Shown here: in pieces, positions 1 to 9,037 of the stretch
How positions within the stretch are numbered: the first letter of the stretch is position 1
Layout: each line of letters opens with the position of its first letter
The notes under the pieces: generated by a model
What the model saw: the letters and a program-made list of their open reading frames with translations, nothing else
Told to the model about the DNA's origin: nothing
Databases searched by the model: none
Source: an uncultured Litoreibacter sp.
GTDB lineage: Bacteria; Pseudomonadota; Alphaproteobacteria; Rhodobacterales; Rhodobacteraceae
Assembly: GCA_947501685.1 (NCBI GenBank)
Contig: CANMWQ010000002.1
Coordinates: 1-64,000 of the forward strand
Reading direction: 5' to 3'
Length of the DNA stretch: 64,000 nucleotides
Made by a program: the position numbers and the translations under genes

Positions 1-401
1 CAAATACCCCAATCAATATCACGATTGAATCAGTGAATAAGCAACCGATCAAGGAAGAGTTTTTCAACAAAATTCGCCCGCCTTACCGAGTGCTGCGTGG
101 ACAAGGTAATGCATTTTGCAACCACAGCTCCGTCCCGCAAACCTGCCCTCCCCAGCCGGGCGAGTGCAAGACCGTGGGATGGCGCTGCGACGCCTTTTCG
201 GCAGTGCTTTATGGCGGCCAAATACATCTTCCGAATATGCGGAGCGCAATGAGAGCAAAGCGCCAGCCCGCCGGGACGGCCCCTCTCGGCGATTGCTTGC
301 GCTCGCCCGGCGCCTTACTGCTCTGGTCCGTTAAGAAAGTACCCATCGGGCAAAGAGACGCGGCGTCGGTGAGGGGCTGATCACAATGCGCACGGCCCCC
401 C
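1..401. other. leading non-coding region, no gene recognised
   Basis: Short open frames exist on both strands here, but none has a recognisable domain, a good ribosome binding site or protein-like composition. I see no tRNA or rRNA. The region ends in the operator area of bchG. It may hold the end of an intergenic region whose other gene lies outside the window. Confidence 0.4.
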
Positions 402-454
402 TGTAAACCAAACATAACACTTGCCGACTCTATGACTGTAACGCTAAGTTTACA
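402..454 (+). promoter_or_regulatory. pair of PpsR/CrtJ operators in front of bchG
   Basis: Two copies of the PpsR/CrtJ palindrome TGT-N12-ACA are visible. Site 1 (402-419) is TGTAAACCAAACATAACA and site 2 (437-454) is TGTAACGCTAAGTTTACA. Site 2 ends three bases before the bchG start codon. Bound repressor would cover the promoter and ribosome-loading region. PpsR is known to repress bch and crt promoters through such paired sites, and ppsR is encoded at 50112 in this window. The spacing of 17 bases is wider than at bchC. Binding itself is inferred. Confidence 0.7.
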
Positions 455-457
455 CTT

Positions 458-1357
458 ATGAGTATGTCGAGCTCCCTTGAGGACAGACGCCTGCCGGAGC
501 CGGGGGCGATGTTGCGTTTGATCAAGCCGATCACGTGGTTTCCTCCGATGTGGGCCTATCTGTGCGGGGTGATCTCGGCCGGGGTGCCGATCACCGGGCA
601 GTGGGGCATGGTTTTGCTGGGCGTTTTGCTGGCCGGGCCGATTGTCTGCGGCATGAGCCAGGCGGCCAATGACTGGTGCGACCGGCATGTGGACGCGATC
701 AATGAGCCGGACCGGCCCATTCCCTCGGGCCGCATTCCGGGACGCTGGGGGCTCTATATCGCGCTGGCCATGTCGGTGCTGTCGCTGGTCATCGGCTACC
801 AGCTGGGGCCATGGGGCTTTGGCGCGACAATCATAGGCGTGCTGGCGGCCTGGGCCTATTCGGCGGAGCCTGTGCGAATGAAGCGCTCCGGCTGGTGGGG
901 GCCGGGATTGGTGGGGCTCAGCTATGAAAGCCTGCCCTGGTTTACGGGGGCGGCGGTGCTGGCCTCCGGCGCGCCTCGGATCGAGACCGTGGTGATTGCG
1001 CTGCTCTACGGCATCGGCGCGCATGGGATTATGACATTGAACGACTTCAAAGCGCTGGAGGGCGACACGGCGACAGGCGTGAACTCCTTGCCCGTGACGC
1101 TTGGCCCGGACCGCGCGGCGCGCGTGGCCTGCTGGATCATGGCGGTGCCGCAACTGGCGGTGATCGCGTTGCTGCTGAGCTGGGGCAAGCCGCTGCACGC
1201 TTTGGGCGTTCTGGCGGTACTGGCCGCACAGGGCTTTGCCATGAAGAAACTGCTGCGCGACCCGCTGGCCAACACGCCGTGGTATCAGGGGACGGGCATC
1301 ACGCTTTACGTCTCCGGCATGATGATCGCGGCCTTTGCGATCAGGGGGCTGGTATGA
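458..1357 (+). CDS. bchG: bacteriochlorophyll a synthase BchG
   Basis: BchG is a UbiA-superfamily membrane prenyltransferase that esterifies bacteriochlorophyllide a with geranylgeranyl diphosphate, the last step before tail reduction by BchP. The 299-aa protein shows the first Asp-rich motif NDWCDRHVDAINEPDRP around residues 71-87 and the second, NDFKALEGD, around 194-202, with several hydrophobic helices. Length fits the family. The start ATG at 458 lies directly behind a PpsR operator; an in-frame ATG at 464 is an alternative. It overlaps the next gene by ATGA (1354-1357), so it is translationally coupled to the transporter gene and bchP. Confidence 0.95.
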   Translation: MSMSSSLEDRRLPEPGAMLRLIKPITWFPPMWAYLCGVISAGVPITGQWGMVLLGVLLAGPIVCGMSQAANDWCDRHVDAINEPDRPIPSGRIPGRWGLYIALAMSVLSLVIGYQLGPWGFGATIIGVLAAWAYSAEPVRMKRSGWWGPGLVGLSYESLPWFTGAAVLASGAPRIETVVIALLYGIGAHGIMTLNDFKALEGDTATGVNSLPVTLGPDRAARVACWIMAVPQLAVIALLLSWGKPLHALGVLAVLAAQGFAMKKLLRDPLANTPWYQGTGITLYVSGMMIAAFAIRGLV

Positions 1358-2637
1358 CGCTCAGGTGGGGACAGATCGCGCGGCTTGGGCTAGTGCAAAT
1401 GTGTCTGGGCGCGGTGGTGGTGCTGACCACCTCGACGCTGAACCGGCTGATGGTCGTCGAATTCGCCCTGCCCGCAATTTTGCCGGGCCTGTTGGTCGCG
1501 TTGCATTACGGCATTCAGCTGTCGCGGCCGCGCTGGGGCTACACCTCAGATACGGGCGGCAACCGCACCAGATGGATCATCGGCGGCATGGCCGCGCTGT
1601 CGCTGGGCGGCTTTCTGGCGGCCTATGCGGTGACATTGTTTGCGGGCAGCTACGGCGCGGCATTGGCGCTTTCGGTTGTGGCTTACGCGTTGATCGGGTT
1701 GGGCGTGGGGGCCTCCGGCACCTCGCTTCTGGCTTTGCTGGCCACGGCGACCGCACCCCATAGACGCGCGGCGGCGGCGACAATTACGTGGCTGATGATG
1801 ATCTTCGGGATCGCCATGACCGCTGGCGTGGCGGGCAGCTTTCTGGACCCCTATTCGCCGGCGCGCCTGCTAAGCGTCGTGGCCGTGGTCGTGGGTCTCG
1901 CCTTCGTGCTGACGGTGATCGCTGTGGGCCGGATCGAGGCCAGCGTGACCCCGATCACGCCAGAGCCCGCGACCCCCTTCATGCAAGGCATGCGCGAGAT
2001 CTGGGCGGAGCGGAAAACGCGGGTCTTCACCCTCTTCGTGTTCCTGTCGATGAACGCCTATTTCATGCAAGAGCTGATCCTCGAGCCTTACGCGGGCCTC
2101 GTGTTCAACTTCACGCCGGGGCAATCGACCTCGCTGAGCGGCGCGCAGAATGGCGGCGTGTTCATCGGCATGTTGATCGTGGGCATCATGGCCACGGGCC
2201 TGCGCCGCGGCGCGCTCAGGACATGGGTGATGGCGGGCTGTCTGGGCAGCGCGGCGGTGCTGGGCGCGATTGCGATGACGGGCTTTGGCCTGCTCAGCGC
2301 GCCGCTGACGCCGCTGGTGGTGCTCCTTGGCTTTTTCAACGGCATGTTTGCTGTTGCAGCGATTGGCTCGATGATGGCGCTGGCCTCTGAGGGGCGCGGG
2401 CAGCGGGAGGGCACACGGATGGGCCTCTGGGGTGCCGCGCAAGCGATTGCGGCGGGGTTTGGCGGGCTGACGGGCGCCGCTTTGGTTGACCTCACCCGCG
2501 CAGGTTTGCCCGACGGGTTGGCCTTCGGGGCAGTCTTCACATTCGAGGCGATTTTATTCGCGGCCTCGGCCTTCATGGCCAGCCGCATCATGGAAAATTC
2601 ACAGGGCGCCCGCGCGGCGCTCGTACCGGGGGAATGA
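1354..2637 (+). CDS. PucC/LhaA-family (BCD) membrane transporter, ORF428-like
   Basis: This 427-aa polytopic membrane protein belongs to the BCD subfamily of the major facilitator superfamily, related to PucC and LhaA, which help light-harvesting complexes assemble, probably by handling bacteriochlorophyll. The N-terminal stretch with LNRLMVVEFALPAILPG is typical of the family. About 12 hydrophobic segments are visible. In Rhodobacter the same gene (orf428) sits between bchG and bchP, exactly as here. The start ATG overlaps the bchG stop. The exact substrate is unknown; a role in delivering finished pigment is inferred from synteny. Confidence 0.85.
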   Translation: MTLRWGQIARLGLVQMCLGAVVVLTTSTLNRLMVVEFALPAILPGLLVALHYGIQLSRPRWGYTSDTGGNRTRWIIGGMAALSLGGFLAAYAVTLFAGSYGAALALSVVAYALIGLGVGASGTSLLALLATATAPHRRAAAATITWLMMIFGIAMTAGVAGSFLDPYSPARLLSVVAVVVGLAFVLTVIAVGRIEASVTPITPEPATPFMQGMREIWAERKTRVFTLFVFLSMNAYFMQELILEPYAGLVFNFTPGQSTSLSGAQNGGVFIGMLIVGIMATGLRRGALRTWVMAGCLGSAAVLGAIAMTGFGLLSAPLTPLVVLLGFFNGMFAVAAIGSMMALASEGRGQREGTRMGLWGAAQAIAAGFGGLTGAALVDLTRAGLPDGLAFGAVFTFEAILFAASAFMASRIMENSQGARAALVPGE

Positions 2638-2640
2638 GAT

Positions 2641-3819
2641 ATGTATGACGTGGTCGTAATCGGCGCAGGCCCCTCGGGGGCGACAGCGGCAGAGGATTTG
2701 GCGCGCTCCGGCAAACGGGTGGCGATGCTGGACCGGGACGGACGGATCAAGCCCTGCGGCGGCGCGGTGCCGCCACGGCTGATCGAGGATTTCCACATCC
2801 CCGACAGCCAGATCGTGGCCAAGATCGACACGGCGCGGATGATTTCGCCCACCCAGAGGCGCGTGGACATCCCGATTGAGAACGGCTTTGTCGGCATGGT
2901 GGACCGCGAGCATTTCGACGAGTTCCTGCGCCAGCGGGCCAAAAGCGCGGGCGCGCACAGATACACCGGCACCTTCATTCGGATTGACCGCGACGCACAG
3001 GGCGCGAAGGTGATCTACCGCGACAAGATCAGCGGCAACACGTTGGAGCTGGCCACCAAGCTGGTCATCGGCGCGGATGGCGCGCGCTCCAAAGTGGCGC
3101 TGCAGGAAGTGCCCGGCGGCGACAAGATCCCCTATGTGATCGCCTATCACGAGATCATCGAGGCCCCCGGCAAGGTGGGCGAATACGACCCAAAACGCTG
3201 CGACGTGATTTATGACGGCACCATCAGCCCGGACTTCTACGGCTGGGTCTTTCCGCATGGCAAATCGGCCAGCGTGGGCATGGGCACCGGCATTGACGGC
3301 ATCGACCTGAAACAAGCGACGGCGGCGCTGCGGGCCTCCTCGGGGCTGGCCGATTGCAAGACCATCCGCAAAGAGGGCGCGCCGATCCCGCTGCGCCCGA
3401 TGGACCGCTGGGACAATGGCCGCGACGTGGTGCTGGCGGGGGATGCGGCGGGCGTTGTGGCGCCCTCCTCTGGTGAAGGCATCTATTATGCGATGGTCGG
3501 CGGGCGGGTGGCTGCAACGGCGGCGACGGCGTGCCTCGAAAGCGGCCGGGTCAAAGACCTGCAACTGGCCCGCAAGCTGTTCATGCGCGAGCATAAGGGC
3601 GTGTTCAAAGTGCTGGGCGCGATGCAGAACGCCTATTACCGCTCGGACGAGCGGCGGGAGCGGTTCGTGTCGCTCTGCCATGACATCGACGTGCAGCGGC
3701 TGACCTTTGAGGCCTATATGAACAAGCGGCTGGTCAAAGCACGGCCCTTGGCACATCTGAAGATTGGGCTTAAGAACCTCGCGCATCTGACCCGTTTGGT
3801 AAGCGAGACACGCGTGTGA
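2641..3819 (+). CDS. bchP: geranylgeranyl reductase BchP
   Basis: BchP is the FAD-dependent, NAD(P)H-using enzyme that reduces the geranylgeranyl tail of bacteriochlorophyll to phytyl. The 392-aa protein starts with a Rossmann fingerprint (VVIGAGPSGATAAEDLARSG, residues 4-23) and has the second FAD motif GDAAGVVAPSSGEGIYYAM around 269-287. It follows the transporter gene after three bases and overlaps idi by four bases (3816-3819), so bchG-transporter-bchP-idi form one operon. Confidence 0.95.
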   Translation: MYDVVVIGAGPSGATAAEDLARSGKRVAMLDRDGRIKPCGGAVPPRLIEDFHIPDSQIVAKIDTARMISPTQRRVDIPIENGFVGMVDREHFDEFLRQRAKSAGAHRYTGTFIRIDRDAQGAKVIYRDKISGNTLELATKLVIGADGARSKVALQEVPGGDKIPYVIAYHEIIEAPGKVGEYDPKRCDVIYDGTISPDFYGWVFPHGKSASVGMGTGIDGIDLKQATAALRASSGLADCKTIRKEGAPIPLRPMDRWDNGRDVVLAGDAAGVVAPSSGEGIYYAMVGGRVAATAATACLESGRVKDLQLARKLFMREHKGVFKVLGAMQNAYYRSDERRERFVSLCHDIDVQRLTFEAYMNKRLVKARPLAHLKIGLKNLAHLTRLVSETRV

Positions 3820-4349
3820 CACAGATCATGATCCCGGCTTGGGTCGGGGACATATTGACGCCGGTTGAAAAGCTGGAGGCCCATCAGCGCGGGCTGAAAC
3901 ACAAGGCGATCTCCGTCTTTGTGATGCGCGGCGACGCGGTGCTGATCCAGCAACGTGCCCTGTGCAAATACCACACGCCGGGGCTCTGGGCGAACACCTG
4001 CTGCACGCACCCCGCTTGGGACGAGCCTGCGCTGGATTGCGCCACACGGCGGCTGAACGAAGAGCTGGGGCTGACCGGCGTGACCTTGCAGCACCGCGGA
4101 CAGGTCGAATACCGCGCTGATGTGGGCGGCGGGCTGATCGAGCATGAGGTGGTGGAGGTCTATCTGGCCGAGGCCACCTCGCAGATGACTTTGGAGCCCA
4201 ACCCCGAAGAGGTCATGGCCACCCGCTGGATCAGCTACCGCGACCTGAAAGCGGAACTTGCCGCCACGCCGGAGCAGTTTACGCCGTGGCTGAATATCTA
4301 TCTGGAGCGCCATGCGGATATGATTTTTGGGGAGACGTTGGAGCGCTGA
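3816..4349 (+). CDS. idi: isopentenyl-diphosphate delta-isomerase, type 1
   Basis: A Nudix-fold isomerase that interconverts IPP and DMAPP and so supplies the C5 units for carotenoids and the bacteriochlorophyll tail. The 177-aa protein has the conserved active-site Cys region NTCCTHPAWDE, the Nudix-like RRLNEELGL segment and the glutamate-rich EHEVVEVYLAE segment. Its place at the end of the bchG-bchP operon matches other Rhodobacteraceae clusters. The 79 bases behind it separate it from a convergent, unrelated operon. Confidence 0.93.
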   Translation: MTQIMIPAWVGDILTPVEKLEAHQRGLKHKAISVFVMRGDAVLIQQRALCKYHTPGLWANTCCTHPAWDEPALDCATRRLNEELGLTGVTLQHRGQVEYRADVGGGLIEHEVVEVYLAEATSQMTLEPNPEEVMATRWISYRDLKAELAATPEQFTPWLNIYLERHADMIFGETLER

Positions 4350-4428
4350 AGGGGTGGTTCGCGGACTTTGCTGCGGCAAAAGTCTCCCACCGCACGCAGC
4401 AGCGGTTCGATCCTGCTCAAAAACCTGC

Positions 4429-5625
4429 CTAGCGTTTAGCGGCAGCCTGACCGGCAGCGTCTCCTGTCGCGAAGGCGGTTCCCATGACGCGGATGGAGGC
4501 GTAGGCGCGCGGGTCAGCGCCGATGGTGCGGCCTGCGAAATAGAGATTATCCAACCCTTTTGCGCGCAATGCGTCCAAGGGGATAGAGGCCCAGCCCTCG
4601 CCGCCAACAGAGGTGTAGACCGGTTTGCCAGGGATCGCGTGATCCTCCATTGGCCAAGCGGCCTTTGCCACGCCATCCTCGCGCTGACGGCCCGTTGCCA
4701 GATCCTCATAGGTCAGCTCATAGCGCGCCGCCGGGTGGCGGCTTTCGCGGATGCCGATCTGGGGGCCGGTCTGGACAAGATAGGCGCGCTCAAACCCCGG
4801 CACAGAGCTGCGCAGCAATTGGACATAGTCATGTGCGGCTTCGCGCGCGGCGCGCTCCGCCCTTGAAAAACTGTCCGAGCTGAGATCGCTCAAAGGGTGG
4901 TCAAACATCATCCACCACATCTCGCCCGTGTTTGGCACTTCGGTATAGATCCCGCCATCCTCACGCGCCGAGGGCCAGTTGCCTTCATAGGCCTTGAACG
5001 CAGCCTTAATCGCGTCGCGGTCGATCGCCACATTGGGATCGCGCCCACCGATCCGAACCGGGGCGGAGATCGCCTGAAGCTTGCCCTCCAGATCGCCCGT
5101 GCGGCAGGGCACGCCTGCGACCAGAGACAGGTTGGCATCCCCTGTGGCATCGACAAAACTTTCGGCAGACACACGGGTGCGGCCGTCCATTCCGGCCAAT
5201 GTGACGGATTGAATTCTCTCAGCCGTGCGCGTGGCCGCCGCGATGCGGGTGTGCAGTAAAACATCCACGCCGTTCTTTGCCAGCACCCGGTCCAGCGCCA
5301 GTTTTACCGCTTCTGGTTCGAGCAGAATGATCCAGTTCAACGTCGTGGGCGACGAGAACGGCTCACAATCAAGGCCCAGTCTGCGCAGCTCGTCCAGCAC
5401 CAGATCCGCCGCGCCACTGACGGCCTTGATCGGGTCGGGCCCCTGTTGGAAGAACCCGCAATAAGCCAGCACCTGCGCGTTGGTGGCCGCGCCGCCGAGA
5501 AAGCCGTATTTCTCGACCAACAGAACCCGCGCGCCCGCTTTGGCGGCCCCCAGAGCCGCCCCGACACCGCCAGCGCCCCCGCCAGCCACCACAACATCAT
5601 AGTCGGATTCCGGCTTGGCGCTCAC
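4429..5625 (-). CDS. FAD-dependent oxidoreductase (FAD_oxidored-type)
   Basis: This 398-aa protein begins with a dinucleotide-binding motif (YDVVVAGGGAGGVGAALGAA, residues 8-27) followed by a glycine-rich LGGAATNAQ segment typical of the FAD_oxidored group, which includes dehydrogenases of small carboxylic acids. It is the last gene of a GntR-ABC transporter operon and overlaps the permease gene by four bases. I infer that it oxidises the compound imported by the transporter. Substrate cannot be told from the sequence, and nothing links it to photosynthesis except position. Confidence 0.75.
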   Translation of the reverse strand: MSAKPESDYDVVVAGGGAGGVGAALGAAKAGARVLLVEKYGFLGGAATNAQVLAYCGFFQQGPDPIKAVSGAADLVLDELRRLGLDCEPFSSPTTLNWIILLEPEAVKLALDRVLAKNGVDVLLHTRIAAATRTAERIQSVTLAGMDGRTRVSAESFVDATGDANLSLVAGVPCRTGDLEGKLQAISAPVRIGGRDPNVAIDRDAIKAAFKAYEGNWPSAREDGGIYTEVPNTGEMWWMMFDHPLSDLSSDSFSRAERAAREAAHDYVQLLRSSVPGFERAYLVQTGPQIGIRESRHPAARYELTYEDLATGRQREDGVAKAAWPMEDHAIPGKPVYTSVGGEGWASIPLDALRAKGLDNLYFAGRTIGADPRAYASIRVMGTAFATGDAAGQAAAKR

Positions 5626-6416
5626 GTCCGCCAGCCCAGCAAACGGCGCTCGGCCATGCCGATGACCCCGCTGACCAGAACCCCCAGCAAGGACAGGATC
5701 ACAACGCCTGCAAAGAGCCGCTCAAGATCATAAAGCGACCCGGCCTCAAGGATATAGGCCCCGATGCCGTATTCCGCCCCCAACATCTCCGCCGCCACCA
5801 GCAGGATGATGGCAATCGCAAGGCTGATGCGCAGGCCCGACAAGATCCCCGGCATGGCACCGGGCAGCACAATCTTGCGCACGATAGACCACCATGACAG
5901 GCCAAAGCTCTGGCCCATGCGGATCAGCGTGCGGTCCACATTGTCCACCGCGCCATAGGTGGCCACGACGGTCGGGGTGAAGGTGCCAAAAGCAATGAGC
6001 GCGTATTTGGAACCCTCGCCGATGCCAAACCAGATCACAAACAGCGGCAAGAGCGCGATCTTGGGAATAGGGAAGATGGCCGCCACCAGTGGCACAAGGC
6101 CAGAGCGCACATAGGAGAACAGGCCGATCAGAATGCCGACGCTGATCCCGACGCTGGCCCCGAGAATGGCGCCCACGGTGAGCCGTGACAGGCTGGGGCC
6201 AAGATGTTTGAACAGCAGCCCGCTGTCATAAAGCTGGCGGAATGTCTCGAACACATCCGAGGGGCGCGGCAGGGACAGCGACGAGATCCAGCCCGCCCGC
6301 GTCCCCCATTCGACGAACAGCACAAGTGCGACAAAAACTACGACACCGACCCAGCGGCGCGATTTGGGGGCGAAACCGCCGCCGCGAAAGGCAACCGATG
6401 TGCCGGTCTCATCCAT
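5622..6416 (-). CDS. ABC transporter permease (SsuC/TauC/NitT type)
   Basis: This is a 264-aa inner-membrane permease with about six hydrophobic helices and the binding-protein-dependent loop (EAA-like) around the segment FGLSWWSIVRKIVLPGAMPG. It belongs to the nitrate/sulfonate/taurine/thiamine-precursor importer group. I chose the ATG at 6416 because it overlaps the ATPase gene by eight bases; an upstream start would overlap more and adds an unlikely N-terminus. It pairs with the ATPase and periplasmic protein genes immediately upstream. Confidence 0.85.
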   Translation of the reverse strand: MDETGTSVAFRGGGFAPKSRRWVGVVVFVALVLFVEWGTRAGWISSLSLPRPSDVFETFRQLYDSGLLFKHLGPSLSRLTVGAILGASVGISVGILIGLFSYVRSGLVPLVAAIFPIPKIALLPLFVIWFGIGEGSKYALIAFGTFTPTVVATYGAVDNVDRTLIRMGQSFGLSWWSIVRKIVLPGAMPGILSGLRISLAIAIILLVAAEMLGAEYGIGAYILEAGSLYDLERLFAGVVILSLLGVLVSGVIGMAERRLLGWRT

Positions 6417-7179
6417 GAAGCAGCTCCGCATCCGCAGCGCGGGCTTCATCCCGCATCAGCTGCCATAGGTATTTCTGGGTTTTCTCAAGATCCGCGTCGC
6501 CAAATTCGCGCGCGGCCAGAGGCTTGTCGATATCGACCACCTCACGAATTTTGCCCGGACGGCGCGACAGCACCACAACGCGGTGTCCCAGACGCACGGC
6601 CTCGGCCAGATTATGGGTGACGTAGACGGCCGTGAACGGCTGACGGGTCCAAAGCTCGACCAAATCATCCATCAACAGCTCGCGGGTCTGGCTGTCGAGC
6701 GCCGAAAGCGGCTCATCCATCAGCATCACCGCCGGTTTCACAGCGAGCGCACGCGCAATGGCCACGCGTTGTTTCATCCCGCCAGAAAGCTGCTTGGGCA
6801 GGGCTTTGGCAAAGTCGCTCAGCTTGGTGCGCGCCAGCACGTCCTCGATTATTTTGTCGGCAGCCGCACCCTTGATGCCGTGATCTTCCAGCACCAACGA
6901 AATATTGCCCGACACGGACCGCCACGGCAGCAGCGCGAAGTCCTGAAAAATGTAGGTAAGCGGGTTCAGGCAGCCTGCGGGCGGCTCGCCCAATTGCAAC
7001 ACGCGCCCCAGCTTGGGCCGCTCCAACCCGCCGATAAAGCGCAGCAGCGTGGATTTTCCGCAGCCTGACGGCCCGACGATACAGACAATCTGCCCGCTGG
7101 AGATATCCAGCGAGATGTCTCGCATCACTTCAAAGTCGTCATAGGAATGGCCGATTCCGTCCAGTCGAATATCCATCAT
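6409..7179 (-). CDS. ABC transporter ATP-binding protein (SsuB/TauB/NrtD type)
   Basis: This is the cytoplasmic ATPase of the importer. Walker A is GPSGCGKST, the signature is LSGGMKQRVAIARAL, and Walker B is VMLMDEPLSALD. The chosen start is ATG at 7179 (MMDIRLDG), with ATG 7176 equally possible. A longer frame reaches 7212 but its extra residues do not look like the family. The gene lies between the binding protein gene and the permease gene and completes a three-part importer. Confidence 0.87.
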   Translation of the reverse strand: MMDIRLDGIGHSYDDFEVMRDISLDISSGQIVCIVGPSGCGKSTLLRFIGGLERPKLGRVLQLGEPPAGCLNPLTYIFQDFALLPWRSVSGNISLVLEDHGIKGAAADKIIEDVLARTKLSDFAKALPKQLSGGMKQRVAIARALAVKPAVMLMDEPLSALDSQTRELLMDDLVELWTRQPFTAVYVTHNLAEAVRLGHRVVVLSRRPGKIREVVDIDKPLAAREFGDADLEKTQKYLWQLMRDEARAADAELLHG

Positions 7180-7239
7180 GGACCTTTTGCATGAAATAAG
7201 AGGGGCCAGCATGACGCCAGCCCCTTATTCGAGAGGAGA

Positions 7240-8253
7240 TCAGGCCCCGATGATGTCCACGTAGGACGTATCCACCAGCTGGTCGATTGAGATGCCCGCA
7301 TCGACCAAGCCTTCGGACTGGAACCAGCTCAGCTGGTCCTTGATCGAGGCAATGTTCAACGCGGCACCTTTGTTGATGCGCATGGTGCCGTTGATGATCG
7401 AAGGCGCGGCTTTGGCGCGCTCGCGGTCGGTGTAGACATATTTGTGGATCAGATCGACCATCTCGTCCTGATCAGCCGTTCCGTCAATCATCGCAGCCGC
7501 GTAGTCATCGACCCCTTTGGAGAAACCGTTCAGGAAGCTTTCGGTCATGCCGCGCTCATCCGCTGCATTCTTGGCCGAGGTGAAGACGGTCGTGACCTGA
7601 TAGTCAGGGATATAATCCGACACATTGGCAATCATGTGCCATGCACCCGCCGATGCCAGCGGCTTGGCAATATGAGGCACGATGGACCAGCCATCCACCT
7701 GACCGGATTTCATCGCACCGATGATCGCGCCAACTTTCTGGAGCGGCGTAAAGCTCAGCTCGATGCCTTCAGCAGCCGCCATTTTGGAGCCCATGTAGTG
7801 GAACGAGGAGCCCGCCTGCGTGATCGCGTATTTCTTGCCATCGAGGTCTTTCAACGTCTTGATTCCGGCCTGATAAGAGGCGTCCGAGATCAGGTATTTC
7901 TGACCGTCAATGCCCGCTTCCTCGCTCAGCGCGCCGCCGATCACTTTGATGGCCCCTTTTTCCGCCAGGTTGATCAAACCGCCGGAGACCGCCGTGACCG
8001 CATAATCCACATCGCCCGAGGCAATTGCGACCGCCATGGGCTGTGCCGCCTGAAAGAACTCAAACTCAACGTCAAGACCCGCATCCGCGAAATAGCCGCG
8101 CTCGAAGCCCACGAAATTGCCGGAATGCGAGGTGAAGCGCAGTGCACCCACCTTGATCTTTTTGTTTGCGGCCAATGCCGGTGCTGCAAGCCCCGAGGCC
8201 GCAACTGTGCCGCCCATCAGGGCCAGTGCCTTACGGCGATTAATCAGTGTCAT
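7240..8253 (-). CDS. NMT1/THI5-like ABC substrate-binding protein with Tat signal
   Basis: This is a 337-aa periplasmic solute-binding protein. The N-terminus NRRKALALMGGTVAASG followed by AAPALA is a twin-arginine-type signal with a likely cleavage site around residue 28, so it is probably exported folded. The rest resembles the aliphatic sulfonate/nitrate/thiamine-precursor binding family. The start is supported by a strong ribosome binding site, GGGAGG five bases upstream of ATG 8253. The ligand is unknown; the neighbouring AroE-like gene suggests a hydroaromatic or similar acid, but this is a guess. Confidence 0.83.
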   Translation of the reverse strand: MTLINRRKALALMGGTVAASGLAAPALAANKKIKVGALRFTSHSGNFVGFERGYFADAGLDVEFEFFQAAQPMAVAIASGDVDYAVTAVSGGLINLAEKGAIKVIGGALSEEAGIDGQKYLISDASYQAGIKTLKDLDGKKYAITQAGSSFHYMGSKMAAAEGIELSFTPLQKVGAIIGAMKSGQVDGWSIVPHIAKPLASAGAWHMIANVSDYIPDYQVTTVFTSAKNAADERGMTESFLNGFSKGVDDYAAAMIDGTADQDEMVDLIHKYVYTDRERAKAAPSIINGTMRINKGAALNIASIKDQLSWFQSEGLVDAGISIDQLVDTSYVDIIGA

Positions 8254-8285
8254 ATTGTCCTCCCAGAATGATCACTTTTCCTAGT

Positions 8286-8951
8286 TTAGTGTCGTAACTC
8301 AGCGTCAACGTCTTGTTGCAAGAGCCGTAACGCGTCGCCTTCATTGCGCGACAAAACCGCCTCCAGCAGACCTTGCTGACGCTGTTTGCGTGCTGCCCAA
8401 TCCAGCCGACCTTCACGCAGCTGCGCCAGTCTGAAGCGACGGCTTTGGTCAAAGAATTTTCGGTGCAAATCAATCAGGCGCGGGCTGTCGCAGGCCTCGA
8501 TCAACGCAAAGGAGAACGCGCGGCACGCCTCATCCCATTTCAAGGCAATCAGATCATCGGGGTTTGACGCCGCCTCAGCTTCGGCCTTCTGCAAAGCGTG
8601 ATGCGCGGCCATCACCCGACCTTCCCAGGCCACATCCCCGAACGCAATCGCACGCGACAAGGCGACCTTCTCAATCTCAAAGCGCACCATTTGAATATCG
8701 CGCACATCCCCCTCAGTCGCGGAGGTCACCCGGAACCCACGCTGAGCCGTTGCTTCTACCAAGCCTTCGGTGGACAGAATGCGTAGCGTCTCGCGCATCG
8801 AATGGTTCGACCCGCCGTAGCGCGCGCGCAGCTCTTCGATCTTCAGCTTCTGGTCGGGCAGCAAAGTGCCAAACGCAATGTCGCGCCGTAACGTCGAGGC
8901 CAGCAGCTCAACAATCGTCCCGTCATCGGTTTTTTTACCCGAGAAAAGCAT
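8286..8951 (-). CDS. GntR-family (FadR/FCD subgroup) transcriptional regulator
   Basis: This 221-aa regulator has an N-terminal winged helix (residues about 10-75, including KLKIEELRARYGGSNHSMRE) and an all-helical FCD effector domain behind it. FCD regulators usually sense small organic acids and repress adjacent transport and catabolic genes. Here the gene is first in the operon with the ABC importer and FAD oxidoreductase and is divergent from the shikimate-dehydrogenase-like gene. It probably controls both directions. Confidence 0.85.
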   Translation of the reverse strand: MLFSGKKTDDGTIVELLASTLRRDIAFGTLLPDQKLKIEELRARYGGSNHSMRETLRILSTEGLVEATAQRGFRVTSATEGDVRDIQMVRFEIEKVALSRAIAFGDVAWEGRVMAAHHALQKAEAEAASNPDDLIALKWDEACRAFSFALIEACDSPRLIDLHRKFFDQSRRFRLAQLREGRLDWAARKQRQQGLLEAVLSRNEGDALRLLQQDVDAELRH

Positions 8952-9037
8952 TTATGTTCCGCAAAAAGAAAAACGTTGGATATTTTTAGGGATGCATACA
9001 CAGTCCTGTCAACCTCCAACGCTGTGCAGGGCTGAAA
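8952..9037. promoter_or_regulatory. divergent promoter region, possible GntR operator
   Basis: This 86-base region separates the GntR operon from the AroE-like gene. It contains an inverted repeat CGTTGGA (8974-8980) and TCCAACG (9015-9021) and an AT-rich core with ATGCAT-type sequence between the arms. An operator for the GntR protein is likely to lie here, but I cannot assign the exact site. Confidence 0.35.

Noticed and set aside
209-1198. Open frame of 329 codons on the minus strand at the window start
   Set aside because: It mirrors bchG and continues into the non-coding leader with Arg/Gln/His-rich sequence; no support as a gene.
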